NCBI GenBank assembly: GCA_016193485.1
Contig: JACPRZ010000050.1
Coordinates: 1-43,560, forward strand
Direction: 5' to 3'
DNA: 43,560 bases
DNA from: Bacteroidota bacterium
GTDB taxonomy: Bacteria; Bacteroidota; Bacteroidia; JACPRZ01
Part shown: positions 22,941 to 31,142 of the stretch, one piece after another
How positions within the stretch are numbered: the first letter of the stretch is position 1
How the letters are laid out: each line of letters opens with the position of its first letter
Position numbers and translations under genes: made by a program
The notes under the pieces: generated by a model
Told to the model about the DNA's origin: nothing
Seen by the model: only the letters and a program-made list of their open reading frames with translations
Database searches by the model: none

Positions 22941-24269
22941 ATGAGAACATTAAAGAACATCAGAATGATAGGGCTGGCATGTATTGCCGGTTCGTTCATA
23001 TTAACCATTAATTCCGGCTGCAGCAGGAAGGGCTGCACCGATCCCAATGCAATAAACTATGATGTAGATGCCAAAAAAGATGACGGCTCCTGCATCTATG
23101 CCATTGAAGACGCTGTCGGCACAAGCACTACCGATCTTCTTTCGCTGAAAGTTACAACCGGACCTACCATTGACGGTACAATTGATAATGGTTGGAAATA
23201 TTGCCAGAAACTGACAACCACTGTAAGCGTTCCTGATCCTGGTAATGATGCATCCGGGAACAGTTACTTCAACGGTTATGTGGGTAATATATACAATGTG
23301 ACTGTCAGGTCAATGTATGATGCCAGTAAAATCTATTTTCTTGCCGAATGGAATGATGCTGCCAGAAGTGAAAACCGCCAGACATGGTATTTTGATACCG
23401 CCACAAAACGCTGGAAACAGGAAAGCAATAAGCCGACATTTGACGGGAGTGGAAATAAAACAAGAGATGCTTTCTATGAAGATAAATTCTCTATGTTGTG
23501 GAATGTAAACAATTCGGTAGCATCATTTAACAGCCAGGGATGTTATGCAAGTTGCCACCAGGGGCAGGATGTAAATACCCACTATGGTGCGCCCGCATTG
23601 CATTACACCAACAGCACATCCGAACGCATTGACATGTGGCATTGGAAACTTGTCAGAAATGATTATACAGGTCAGTTTGATGACCAGTACCAGGATAATG
23701 ACGAGTTCGGCAATGACGGTGGTACCCCCCCTAAACCGGAAGGAGGAAGGAAATCCGATCCAAAAACCAGTGGCGGATATTCAAATAACAAGCAGACCCT
23801 GACGATCACCGGAACCACAACCTCGGTTTCGGTTCCAAAGTATTTTATTCCGAACAGGACGAACTACTATGTGATCCTGCAAAGTGAAATTGATGCGGGT
23901 ACAGCTCTGGTAATTACCGCTGTTGATTCCAATGGCGTTTTAACCTATTCAGGCGGAACCATTGACCCGAACAGCGATGTTGAGTACCAGCGGAATGGAG
24001 CCACCACCGGCACAAAATGTATGCCGAGCATTTATGCATCAGCAATGGTTGGCGACAGGGGCGATATTACCGCAAAAGGCGTTCACACCGGTACCGGATG
24101 GGTGCTTGAATACAGTAGAGCGCTGACGCCCACCGATAATACCGGTAGTTATGATGTTGTATTTTCAACATCATCATCTTCCGAGTATGTTTTCGGTATC
24201 GGGGTGTTTGATAATGCAGCCATTGCTCATGCCATTGCACCGAAATTCACATTAAAGTTTAAGCAGTAA
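22941..24269 (+). CDS. EB_dh-domain cytochrome lipoprotein (ethylbenzene dehydrogenase gamma-like)
   Basis: The protein has 442 residues, with lipobox INSGC (Cys27) and then a GCTDPNAINYDVDAKKDDGSC segment shared with the lipoprotein at 28636. From about 75 to the end, the fold reads as an EB_dh domain: TIDGTIDNGWKYC, MYDASKIYFLAEWNDA, FYEDKFSMLWNVN and a C-terminal GWVLEYSRALTP...FGIGVFDNA. Cys201-x3-Cys205-His206 (GCYASCHQG) is a CX3CH heme site that I recall from this family. These domains carry electrons for dimethylsulfoxide-reductase-family enzymes. It may be the terminal or linking cytochrome for the molybdoenzyme; partner and localisation on the surface are inferred. Confidence 0.85.
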   Translation: MRTLKNIRMIGLACIAGSFILTINSGCSRKGCTDPNAINYDVDAKKDDGSCIYAIEDAVGTSTTDLLSLKVTTGPTIDGTIDNGWKYCQKLTTTVSVPDPGNDASGNSYFNGYVGNIYNVTVRSMYDASKIYFLAEWNDAARSENRQTWYFDTATKRWKQESNKPTFDGSGNKTRDAFYEDKFSMLWNVNNSVASFNSQGCYASCHQGQDVNTHYGAPALHYTNSTSERIDMWHWKLVRNDYTGQFDDQYQDNDEFGNDGGTPPKPEGGRKSDPKTSGGYSNNKQTLTITGTTTSVSVPKYFIPNRTNYYVILQSEIDAGTALVITAVDSNGVLTYSGGTIDPNSDVEYQRNGATTGTKCMPSIYASAMVGDRGDITAKGVHTGTGWVLEYSRALTPTDNTGSYDVVFSTSSSSEYVFGIGVFDNAAIAHAIAPKFTLKFKQ

Positions 24270-24276
24270 TTTCATC

Positions 24277-24316
24277 AAGACCTGACAGGTTTCTAAAACC
24301 TGCCAGGTCTTTTTTC
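24277..24316 (+). terminator. Intrinsic terminator after the EB_dh gene
   Basis: The arms AAGACCTGACAGGTTT (24277-24292) and AACCTGCCAGGTCTT (about 24297-24311) form a nearly perfect stem with a 4-base loop, followed by TTTTTC. It starts eight bases after the stop codon. Confidence 0.85.
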
Positions 24317-24328
24317 TTCTTCTCTCTC

Positions 24329-24377
24329 AAGGCAGCGGCCGCAGGTTAACAAATTGAATGGCTGCTGCCTTTTTTTT
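24329..24377 (+). terminator. Second terminator-like hairpin
   Basis: AAGGCAGC at 24329-24336 pairs with GCTGCCTT near 24364-24371, extended by GCC/GGC across one mismatch, and is followed by eight Ts. It may back up the terminator upstream. The stretch 24378-24513 shows nothing else recognisable. Confidence 0.6.
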
Positions 24378-24513
24378 AACCTACATCCTGCATTGGGTAG
24401 TACTATTCCGATACCCGGATCGCTACTGCATTTAATTCCGGTAACCCCTCTTACGATAAAATACTGATGATAGCGGACAAACCTATGTTCATTAAGCATA
24501 TTACCTGTATGTA

Positions 24514-24658
24514 ATAGGACTTTCGCAAACTTTGTGCACTTTGTGAAAAACTTTGTGTTCTTTGTGGTAAAAATGAATAACCACAAAGTTCACAAAGAAA
24601 AAGACACACCAAGAACACAAAGAAAATACATCATTTAATATTCTTGCGAAAGTCCTAT
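24514..24658. mobile_element. MITE-like element with 15-bp perfect TIRs
   Basis: ATAGGACTTTCGCAA (24514-24528) has a perfect inverted copy at 24644-24658. The interior contains ACTTTGTG/CACAAAG palindromes and no gene. A 3-bp GTA follows one side and precedes the other, too short to prove a target duplication. Its ends differ from the GTTACTnTTC family, so it is a separate family. Confidence 0.7.
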
Positions 24659-24703
24659 GTAAGTAATTCGATAATAATATATTGTTTAAATTAAAAAAGT
24701 ATA

Positions 24704-24751
24704 TTGATAATTATCATGTATAATATTGTCCATTATCATATTTAATTATTG
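24704..24751 (+). promoter_or_regulatory. FNR-like box plus promoter upstream of the porin-PP2C-SiaC genes
   Basis: TTGATAATTATCAT (24704-24717) matches TTGAT-N4-ATCAA with one mismatch. A TTG follows at offset 22 (24726-24728), and TATTG at 24747-24751 fits a weak -7 element. The same spacing occurs at four other promoters in this window. Confidence 0.65.
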
Positions 24752-24871
24752 ACTTCGGTAATACTTTTGAATCGGAAAATATAATCAGTCATTACTCTTC
24801 CTCAATGCCTAATCCTTCATGAGGTGCAACTACGAACGTTTTGGCAAGGATGCCATTTCAAAATTATTAAT

Positions 24872-26065
24872 GTGAAAATCGAAAGAATAATTTTCACGAT
24901 CTCCATTTCATTCATTTTTTCACTATCCCAATTACTTTTCCATATTGCTGCGGCCCAGGAAAAGGATTCGACCGCTACGGGTAAATTGAAGAACCTGTTA
25001 GATATGGAACTTACCGATTTATTGGATATTAAAGTGGTTTCGGGAGAAAAGGGCGGATTTGGTAAACAACTGGAAGAACTTAAACTCAAGACATATCTTC
25101 ACGGATATGCAGCCGGATGGTACCGGACATACGATTTAAACCGGAGGAAAAGAACAAGCACATTCAGTTTACAGTACTTTAACCCGATTTTAGGTGTAAA
25201 TATTCAGGATAAAGTCGTTGCCGAGATAATGATGGAGTATGAACATGCCGGCAGCGAACTTGGAATAAGGTACGGAATTATTGATTATTCTCCTTTTAAA
25301 TTTTTGACTTTAAGGGCAGGTAAATTTCTAATGCCTATGGGAAAGTTTAATGAGTACTATTATCCCGAGTATATCAACTTATTAAACGACAGGCCCATAT
25401 CCCACTGGCAAATATTGCCTTCCGTATGGTCGGAAGTTGGCGCCCAACTCAGGGGCAAGTTCTCGCTTTCAAAAAAGTCCTCTTTCAATTATTCATTATT
25501 TGTCGTTAACGGATTAGAGCAAAAAAACGGCAAATACGGAGGCGATATCAGAGAAATGCGCGATAATTTCAGGGACTATAAAAATGAAAAGAAATCTTTT
25601 GGGGGAAGAATTGGAATATTGCCTGTCCCCGAAATTGAATCGGGCGTATCTTATTATTACGGGCCTTATACCACTGACGGCAAAGAAAATCTATCAATTT
25701 TATGCATCGATGTCGGATATAATACCAAGAAATTCAACCTCAGGGGTGAATATGTAAGTGCTATACAGGATACTTTGTCGGGATCCATTAATAAAAACGG
25801 GTTTTTCGTTGAGTCGGCTTACCGTGTGAATCTTTATTTAAAACCGGTAATCAGGTACGACCAGGCCTACCTGCCTGCAGTAGCCGGGTTTGACAAAATC
25901 ATAAATACCAAAACCATTCAGAGAGTTACTGCCGGACTGACCATATATCCGGAACCAAAATTGGTTTCCCGTTTCAGTATTAAAATCAATTACAGCGCTG
26001 TATTAAATGACGGCAATGGAAGTTTAACAAATGAATTTATTTTACAAACTGCTATTGGTTTCTGA
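24872..26065 (+). CDS. Outer-membrane porin-like beta-barrel protein
   Basis: The protein has 397 residues from a GTG at 24872, which places the signal peptide (VKIERIIFTISISFIFSLSQ...AAAQ) at the N-terminus; a GTG at 24824 would add 16 residues. The mature start has DMELTDLLDIKVVSGEK, a short motif seen at the N-terminus of Bacteroidota outer-membrane proteins. The body is typical of OprO/OprP-like porins: LRAGKFLMPMGKFNEYYYPEYINLLNDRP and PSVWSEVGAQLRGKF, ending in FILQTAIGF. The solute is unknown. It is 35 bp upstream of a PP2C-type signalling gene and downstream of an FNR-like box. Confidence 0.82.
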   Translation: MKIERIIFTISISFIFSLSQLLFHIAAAQEKDSTATGKLKNLLDMELTDLLDIKVVSGEKGGFGKQLEELKLKTYLHGYAAGWYRTYDLNRRKRTSTFSLQYFNPILGVNIQDKVVAEIMMEYEHAGSELGIRYGIIDYSPFKFLTLRAGKFLMPMGKFNEYYYPEYINLLNDRPISHWQILPSVWSEVGAQLRGKFSLSKKSSFNYSLFVVNGLEQKNGKYGGDIREMRDNFRDYKNEKKSFGGRIGILPVPEIESGVSYYYGPYTTDGKENLSILCIDVGYNTKKFNLRGEYVSAIQDTLSGSINKNGFFVESAYRVNLYLKPVIRYDQAYLPAVAGFDKIINTKTIQRVTAGLTIYPEPKLVSRFSIKINYSAVLNDGNGSLTNEFILQTAIGF

Positions 26066-26100
26066 TAAGACCCGGGGAGTGTCTGTTAAAAGTTCTTCTG

Positions 26101-28023
26101 ATGAATAATAAATGGTTATTTAGTTTCCCTTTTTTTGGCGTCATCGCTGCTTTGATAACTTCTTTTCCTGTAACCGCTCAACAGCCCGATGAGTACAAAA
26201 TCCGTGCAATGTTCCTTTATAATATTTCCAAGTATATTGAATGGAAAAACCAAAACGAACTGGAAACATTTCAAATCGGGGTTCTTGGCAGAGATACCGC
26301 CATGTTGCGCGCCATAACCTGGATGGAAGAAACCAAGACAGTGAAAGAAAAACCTATCGTATCCGCTCTCTATGAAAACATTGAAAGCATTAAATATCCG
26401 CAAATATTGTATGCGGATAAAAAAAGCGGATTTGATATTCAGAAAACACTCAATGCCATAAAAGGAAAAAATATTTTATTGGTAAGCTGGAACTATGAAT
26501 TCAATACCTCTATGATCAACTTCTTTATTGACTTAGAGGATAAACTGAAATATGAGATGGTTGAGAAAAGGATAACCGATGAAGGTTTTACCATAAAACC
26601 TGAATTAATTGCCGTTTCGGTAAAATCATCAACCGATTGGAAAAACCTTTTTCTAAAAACTGAAAAATTATTAGAGACCGAAAAAGAAACCGTTGAATCG
26701 CAAAAGGATGAAATAAACAGGCAAAAGTCAACTATTGACAGGCAAAAGGAAGACATTATTGAACAGAATTCCAGAATAGACGCGCTGAAAAAAGAGTTTG
26801 CGGATATTGTCAATGAGACAAAAAAACAACAGAATGCTTTAGACCAGAAAACAAAAATACTTGCCGGACAGGTAAAAGAGATTGAAAGTCAAAAAAACGA
26901 AATGGCCGGACAGAAGATATCCATTGAAAACCAGCAACAAATATTAAATGGACAAAAGGATAAGATTCAATTTCAGGCAAACCAGATTAAAAAGCAGGAA
27001 AAAACCCTCGGAAGCCAACTGGCGCAAATTGAAAGCCAGAGAATCATCCTCTATTTTTTTATCGTCATAATAATTTTAATATCATCCATGATATTTTTGT
27101 TATACAGAAGTTTTATCAATAAGAAAAAAACCAATCGGCAACATGAAGATAAAAACACTGCTATTATCCAGAGAAAAAAACTTATTGAAGAAAAAAATAA
27201 AGAAATGCTCGCAAGTATCCGCTATGCCCGTCTCATCCAGGAAGCCATCCTGCCTAAGCCATCAGAGATGCGGGAACATTTACCGGATATATTTATCCTG
27301 TATAAACCCAAAGACATTGTCAGCGGTGATTTTTACTGGTTCGCCCTGAAAGGTCAACGAACAATCATTGCCGCCTGCGATTGTACGGGGCACGGTGTTC
27401 CGGGAGCATTTGTAAGTATGGTTGGAAATGACCTGCTGAATCAAATAATTATTGAAAGGAATATTGATAACCCTTCCGAAATATTGAAGAAACTGCATCA
27501 TGGAATTGTGAATGCATTGGGACAAAAAACGGATGCTTTGCAATCTTCAGTTGCAATCAGGGATGGGATGGATATTGCATTGTGCAGTATTGATATGAAT
27601 GAAAAAGAAGTATTGTTTTCAGGCGCCATAAGACCGATGTGGTTAATTACAAAAAACGGAACAAGCCATCCGGCAGAATTCAAGAGGACTATCGAAGGTG
27701 ACTATGAACTGGTGCAGATAAAAGGCGACAGGTTTGGCATAGGGGGGGTTCAGGTTAAGATAGAACCGACCTTTACCACTCACAAGATAATTGTTCAAAA
27801 AGGAGATACCATTTATATGTCGTCAGATGGTTATCCGGACCAGTTTGGCGGTGCGGGAGAAAAAAACAGACAATTCAGCAATAAACGGCTGCTGAAACTA
27901 TTATTAAATATTCAACATTTAAATATGGACGAACAAAAACAAAGATTAGAAGGGGAGATTGAACAATGGAGAGGGCAATATGAACAAACAGATGATATTT
28001 GTGTAATTGGCGTAAGAATTTGA
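26101..28023 (+). CDS. YfiR-like sensor - coiled coil - TM - SpoIIE/PP2C phosphatase
   Basis: The protein has 640 residues with a signal peptide (1-26, TAQQPD). Residues about 27-195 form a YfiR/DUF4154-like periplasmic domain (IRAMFLYNISKYIEWKNQ, GKNILLVSWNYEF). A long heptad-rich region rich in Lys/Glu/Gln (about 198-312) precedes one TM (about 314-335). The C-terminal 270 residues are a SpoIIE/PP2C phosphatase with SIRYARLIQEAILP, VSGDFYWF and DCTGHGVPGAFVSM carrying the metal-binding Asp/Gly. YfiR is a periplasmic regulator of diguanylate cyclases in pseudomonads. With the next gene, a SiaC homologue, it suggests a SiaA-SiaC pair, where the phosphatase dephosphorylates SiaC. Confidence 0.9.
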   Translation: MNNKWLFSFPFFGVIAALITSFPVTAQQPDEYKIRAMFLYNISKYIEWKNQNELETFQIGVLGRDTAMLRAITWMEETKTVKEKPIVSALYENIESIKYPQILYADKKSGFDIQKTLNAIKGKNILLVSWNYEFNTSMINFFIDLEDKLKYEMVEKRITDEGFTIKPELIAVSVKSSTDWKNLFLKTEKLLETEKETVESQKDEINRQKSTIDRQKEDIIEQNSRIDALKKEFADIVNETKKQQNALDQKTKILAGQVKEIESQKNEMAGQKISIENQQQILNGQKDKIQFQANQIKKQEKTLGSQLAQIESQRIILYFFIVIIILISSMIFLLYRSFINKKKTNRQHEDKNTAIIQRKKLIEEKNKEMLASIRYARLIQEAILPKPSEMREHLPDIFILYKPKDIVSGDFYWFALKGQRTIIAACDCTGHGVPGAFVSMVGNDLLNQIIIERNIDNPSEILKKLHHGIVNALGQKTDALQSSVAIRDGMDIALCSIDMNEKEVLFSGAIRPMWLITKNGTSHPAEFKRTIEGDYELVQIKGDRFGIGGVQVKIEPTFTTHKIIVQKGDTIYMSSDGYPDQFGGAGEKNRQFSNKRLLKLLLNIQHLNMDEQKQRLEGEIEQWRGQYEQTDDICVIGVRI

Positions 28024-28033
28024 AAATTAAATT

Positions 28034-28420
28034 ATGGAAAATTTTACCCATAAAGGCAACTTTAATGAGCCGGACGTAAATTTAGACGCAGGTAAAGGCA
28101 TTTTGGAAATTAAAGGGAGATCAATACTTGAACATGCCACAGAGTTTTATCAACCGATACTTGAATGGGTTGATAATTATGCGCAAAACCCGGAAACAGA
28201 AACGACCATTAATTATCAACTGGATTACTACAACAGTTCATCTAAAAAATACCTTCTGGATATTCTTGAAAAATTCACCCCTTTGTTTAAAGGCGGTAAA
28301 AAGGTTACGTTTAACTGGTACTATAAAGAAGATGATGATGAAGAGAAAGATGCAGGAATTTTATATGGTGAACTTTCAGAGTTGCCCGTTAACCTGATTT
28401 GTATTCCGGATGAGCAATAA
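28034..28420 (+). CDS. SiaC-family regulatory phosphoprotein (DUF1987)
   Basis: The 128-residue cytoplasmic protein begins 10 bp after the phosphatase stop. It has the DUF1987 pattern: GILEIKGRSILEHATEFYQPILEWVDNY, then INYQLDYYNSSSKKYLLDILEKF and a final ELPVNLICIPDEQ. In Pseudomonas SiaC, a threonine at about position 68 is phosphorylated by SiaB and dephosphorylated by SiaA; Ser68-Ser70 occupy that place here. Unphosphorylated SiaC activates a diguanylate cyclase. No SiaB kinase or SiaD cyclase is seen here, so partners must lie elsewhere. Confidence 0.9.
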   Translation: MENFTHKGNFNEPDVNLDAGKGILEIKGRSILEHATEFYQPILEWVDNYAQNPETETTINYQLDYYNSSSKKYLLDILEKFTPLFKGGKKVTFNWYYKEDDDEEKDAGILYGELSELPVNLICIPDEQ

Positions 28421-28488
28421 GACCTGCATCCTGCACCTCTTGGCCAGGTCCGTTGTCGGGTTTATTTTAATTCAATCCTAAACAGATA

Positions 28489-28536
28489 TTGAGTAATATC
28501 ATATTTAATACTTGCGTTAGTCATGCTAAATAATTG
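28489..28536 (+). promoter_or_regulatory. FNR-like box and promoter upstream of the CTDPNALNY lipoprotein
   Basis: TTGAGTAATATCAT (28489-28502) is followed by CTTGCG with TTG at 28512-28514 (offset 23) and TAATTG at 28531-28536. The -7 sequence is identical to that at 41713-41708. The start codon is 100 bp further on. Confidence 0.6.
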
Positions 28537-28635
28537 CCTATTACGACATCTTTGTCCCGGAAAAACCAACTTTTAATTGTTGTTAGAATAATAACAACAA
28601 CATTAAGTTCAACATTAACCAAACATTACAAAACC

Positions 28636-29907
28636 ATGAAGACATTATCATTTACCACCGCTATTCTTCTGGCAGGTGCCGGAATTATGGCAATCAGCGT
28701 CCTTACAGGATGCAAGAAAAAGGGCTGCACCGACCCAAATGCACTCAATTATAACCCGGATGCAACAAAAGATGACGGCTCATGCCAGTATCTGACTACC
28801 ATTCACGACACCATAACGGTGCAGGTACACGATACGTTAAGAGGAAAAGCCATTTCGGGGAATTGCACTTACCCGGATTTTTCCGGGGTTCAGACGATTG
28901 CCGCAGGTGCAGTGATTTCTCTTTATTTAGGTACCTCGGTAAGCGGTAACCCGGTTGCTACTGCCATTGCTGACATAAACGGTAATTATCTGCTCCCTTA
29001 CCTGCTTCCGAACAATTACTTCATATATGCAATTTATAATACTGAAAACCAAAACGTCAAAGCCGCGATTGAGGGCATAAACTTTGAAACCAACCCAGGT
29101 TATGCAGTTGTAATGGCATCAGCCGATTTGACGCAAAACCTTAATCTTGCTACGGTTGCGGCAACAGGATCTCTTAGAATTTCCATCATCGCTGCGGATA
29201 CCGGCAGCGGTGGACCAAGCAATCCCAGGTATGCACCAATAGAATCCCATAGTAAGACCACATTTGAAGTAATGCATCTTGATAATAACAGCAGTCCCTA
29301 TTTAACTGTTGTTGGCGGTTTCAATGTATTTAAAGTTACTGAATTTTATTTTGACGAGGCAACTCCGGCAAACACAAGGTTCAGGGGATATGTATTGCTT
29401 TCCACCGTTAATACCAATGAGCCGGGAAGGGACAAAATAGGCCAGTGTGCAAGTAAAGCATTGCAAGTTGATACATTCAAGGTTGTCAGCGCGACTGATA
29501 GTATAAAAGTGCTGCCTCAAAGCGATACAGCATTTTATTATGCAACAGCCGGTCAGGTAGAAAAATATGGCAAGGGCTACCTGTCACATGGCACGCTTGA
29601 AACCGGTTTCAAACATCAGGGCGGTGAAATCGTTCCTCCGCGTGTTACACCGCTTCCTGCTGATACAGCATTGGGCTATACGGGACCATGGGGCGTCAGA
29701 ACCGCTAATTCTGTAGATATGTATTTTGAATACCAGGGTAAAAAGAAGGTTTGGAATTCCACCGGCACAACATTCAACTGGTATTTTGAATTTGAAGGAG
29801 AGTTTACTTTTAACAGAAAGGATTTCTATATTAAACATGGACTTGGAGATGAAGTAAAGAATTTTACGCATCTTCAATTGAAGGGTTTAAATAATGTAGA
29901 GTACTGA
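28636..29907 (+). CDS. Lipoprotein with GCTDPNALNY segment and carboxypeptidase-regulatory-like domain
   Basis: The protein has 423 residues from the ATG at 28636; a frame open from 28534 is upstream noncoding sequence. It has lipobox VLTGC, then KKKGCTDPNALNYNPDATKDDGSC, almost the same segment as in the EB_dh cytochrome. A beta-sandwich of carboxypeptidase regulatory type follows (AGAVISLYLGTSVSGNPVATAIADINGNYLLPYL). The C-terminal third, with EFEGEFTFNRKDFYIKHGLGDEV, faintly resembles a YceI-like domain; this is uncertain. No heme motif is seen. It is probably a surface or periplasm-facing lipoprotein in the same regulon. Confidence 0.8.
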   Translation: MKTLSFTTAILLAGAGIMAISVLTGCKKKGCTDPNALNYNPDATKDDGSCQYLTTIHDTITVQVHDTLRGKAISGNCTYPDFSGVQTIAAGAVISLYLGTSVSGNPVATAIADINGNYLLPYLLPNNYFIYAIYNTENQNVKAAIEGINFETNPGYAVVMASADLTQNLNLATVAATGSLRISIIAADTGSGGPSNPRYAPIESHSKTTFEVMHLDNNSSPYLTVVGGFNVFKVTEFYFDEATPANTRFRGYVLLSTVNTNEPGRDKIGQCASKALQVDTFKVVSATDSIKVLPQSDTAFYYATAGQVEKYGKGYLSHGTLETGFKHQGGEIVPPRVTPLPADTALGYTGPWGVRTANSVDMYFEYQGKKKVWNSTGTTFNWYFEFEGEFTFNRKDFYIKHGLGDEVKNFTHLQLKGLNNVEY

Positions 29908-29931
29908 GAAGTTATCTGATATGTGATAACC

Positions 29932-29969
29932 ATCCCGGTGGCGCGAAGCGCGCCATCGGGATTTTTTTT
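29932..29969 (+). terminator. Intrinsic terminator with a 31-bp perfect-type palindrome
   Basis: The sequence from 29932 to 29962 (ATCCCGGTGGCGCG / CGCGCCATCGGGAT around AAG) forms a long GC-rich hairpin with one mismatch, followed by a run of T to 29969. It lies 25 bp after the lipoprotein stop. Confidence 0.88.
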
Positions 29970-29985
29970 ATCCGGGTTTATTCTA

Positions 29986-30930
29986 ATGAGAGAAAAACAA
30001 AGAACCAAACCCAAAATTCCTGGTAGCCAGATCCCAAGAAATAAAATCACGAGGGATTTCCTTACTGGAATTTGCCGCCTTTGGCGACCCTTGCCACTGG
30101 CGGGGAATTTGAGACTTGGAACCCGGGTTTTATTATTCTTGTCTGTACTTCTTTTGGCATGTTCGCAGGCCGTTACAACCGGTCAGGAAAAAGAGCGGGA
30201 ACTCATCAAAAAAAATAAAATTCAAAGTATAACAGAATATGTAATCTTCACGCATCTGGGTATAGAAGATAAGGAATATATTAACCATGTGCGATTGTTT
30301 AATAGAGAAGGATTGCTCATAAAAGAAACTATATTTTTAAAAGAAGGAAGGATGGATTTCTTTGCTATCCATGAATATGACAGAAATAATAATTTAATTC
30401 TTACAACAGCGATGAAACCGGACAGCAGTTTTTTTTATAAAGAAACTTTGAGTTATGACGGGAATCATAATATGACCGAGAAAGTTTATTTTGAACAGCC
30501 AAACGGACCTTATTTTTACAAAAACACAGCCGTTTATGACAGCAGGAGAAGGATGCAAGAATATTTCTGGTGGTGGCCCACAGGTTTAAAAGCAATTAAC
30601 ACCTTTACGTATGACGGGATGAAAATGAGAGAAAAAATGGAATGTGATCCTATGGGTAAATTCCTCTACAAGTGGGTTTTCAAATACAATGAAAAGGAAA
30701 ATTTAACAGAAGCGGTTCAATATTATCCGGATAGCATACTCAATAGTAAGATTACTTATAAATATGATTTATTCAATCGGTTGACTAAACAGATCAATTA
30801 TACCAGAGGATCAATTCAAAAGACGGCCACTTTTGAATATGATAGAAAAAATCTGTTAACCTCTAAAACAGAATACTCATCTGCCGGAAGGGTTTCTGCC
30901 AAGTTCAGGTATTTATATGAGTTTTTTTAG
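29986..30930 (+). CDS. YD-repeat-like lipoprotein of unknown function
   Basis: The 314-residue protein starts at the ATG at 29986; upstream frame overlaps the terminator and is rejected. The first 55 residues are odd for a signal peptide, but LRLGTRVLLFLSVLLLACSQ is a good lipoprotein signal, so a TTG near 30108 may be the true start. The mature part has repeated units of about 22 residues such as HEYDRNNNLILTTAMKP, ETLSYDGNHNMTEKVYF, FTYDGMKMREKME and YKYDLFNRLTKQINY, of RHS/YD type. No catalytic motif is seen. Such repeats often form beta-helical shells or carbohydrate-facing surfaces. Confidence 0.7.
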   Translation: MREKQRTKPKIPGSQIPRNKITRDFLTGICRLWRPLPLAGNLRLGTRVLLFLSVLLLACSQAVTTGQEKERELIKKNKIQSITEYVIFTHLGIEDKEYINHVRLFNREGLLIKETIFLKEGRMDFFAIHEYDRNNNLILTTAMKPDSSFFYKETLSYDGNHNMTEKVYFEQPNGPYFYKNTAVYDSRRRMQEYFWWWPTGLKAINTFTYDGMKMREKMECDPMGKFLYKWVFKYNEKENLTEAVQYYPDSILNSKITYKYDLFNRLTKQINYTRGSIQKTATFEYDRKNLLTSKTEYSSAGRVSAKFRYLYEFF

Positions 30931-31047
30931 GATACCAATAAATAGGTGTACGACAAATTTCCCATGATGCCTGAAATTACCATAAAAGGATGCCCTTACC
31001 TTAAGGGATAGCATCACCCTAAAAGTGCATTATGTCATACTCCAATA

Positions 31048-31098
31048 TTGATAAATAATAAAAATAAACTTGCGTATTATGTATATTATGTAACTTTG
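31048..31098 (+). promoter_or_regulatory. Strong Bacteroidota promoter with FNR-like half-box
   Basis: The box half-site TTGATAAATAATAA (31048-31061) is followed by CTTGCG (TTG at 31070-31072) and TAACTTTG (31091-31098), a perfect TAnnTTTG -7 element after 18 bp. The start codon of the T9SS cytochrome is 45 bp downstream. Confidence 0.75.
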
Positions 31099-31142
31099 TT
31101 TCACAATTCATTTTATGTTTAATATCTTTTAAAATAGTTATT

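Noticed and set aside
28534..28635. N-terminal extension of the lipoprotein at 28636
   Set aside because: It precedes a good signal peptide, adds a non-signal-like stretch and overlaps the predicted -7 region of the promoter.
29923..29985. Start of the YD-repeat lipoprotein at 29923
   Set aside because: The stretch is occupied by a strong terminator hairpin of the preceding gene.
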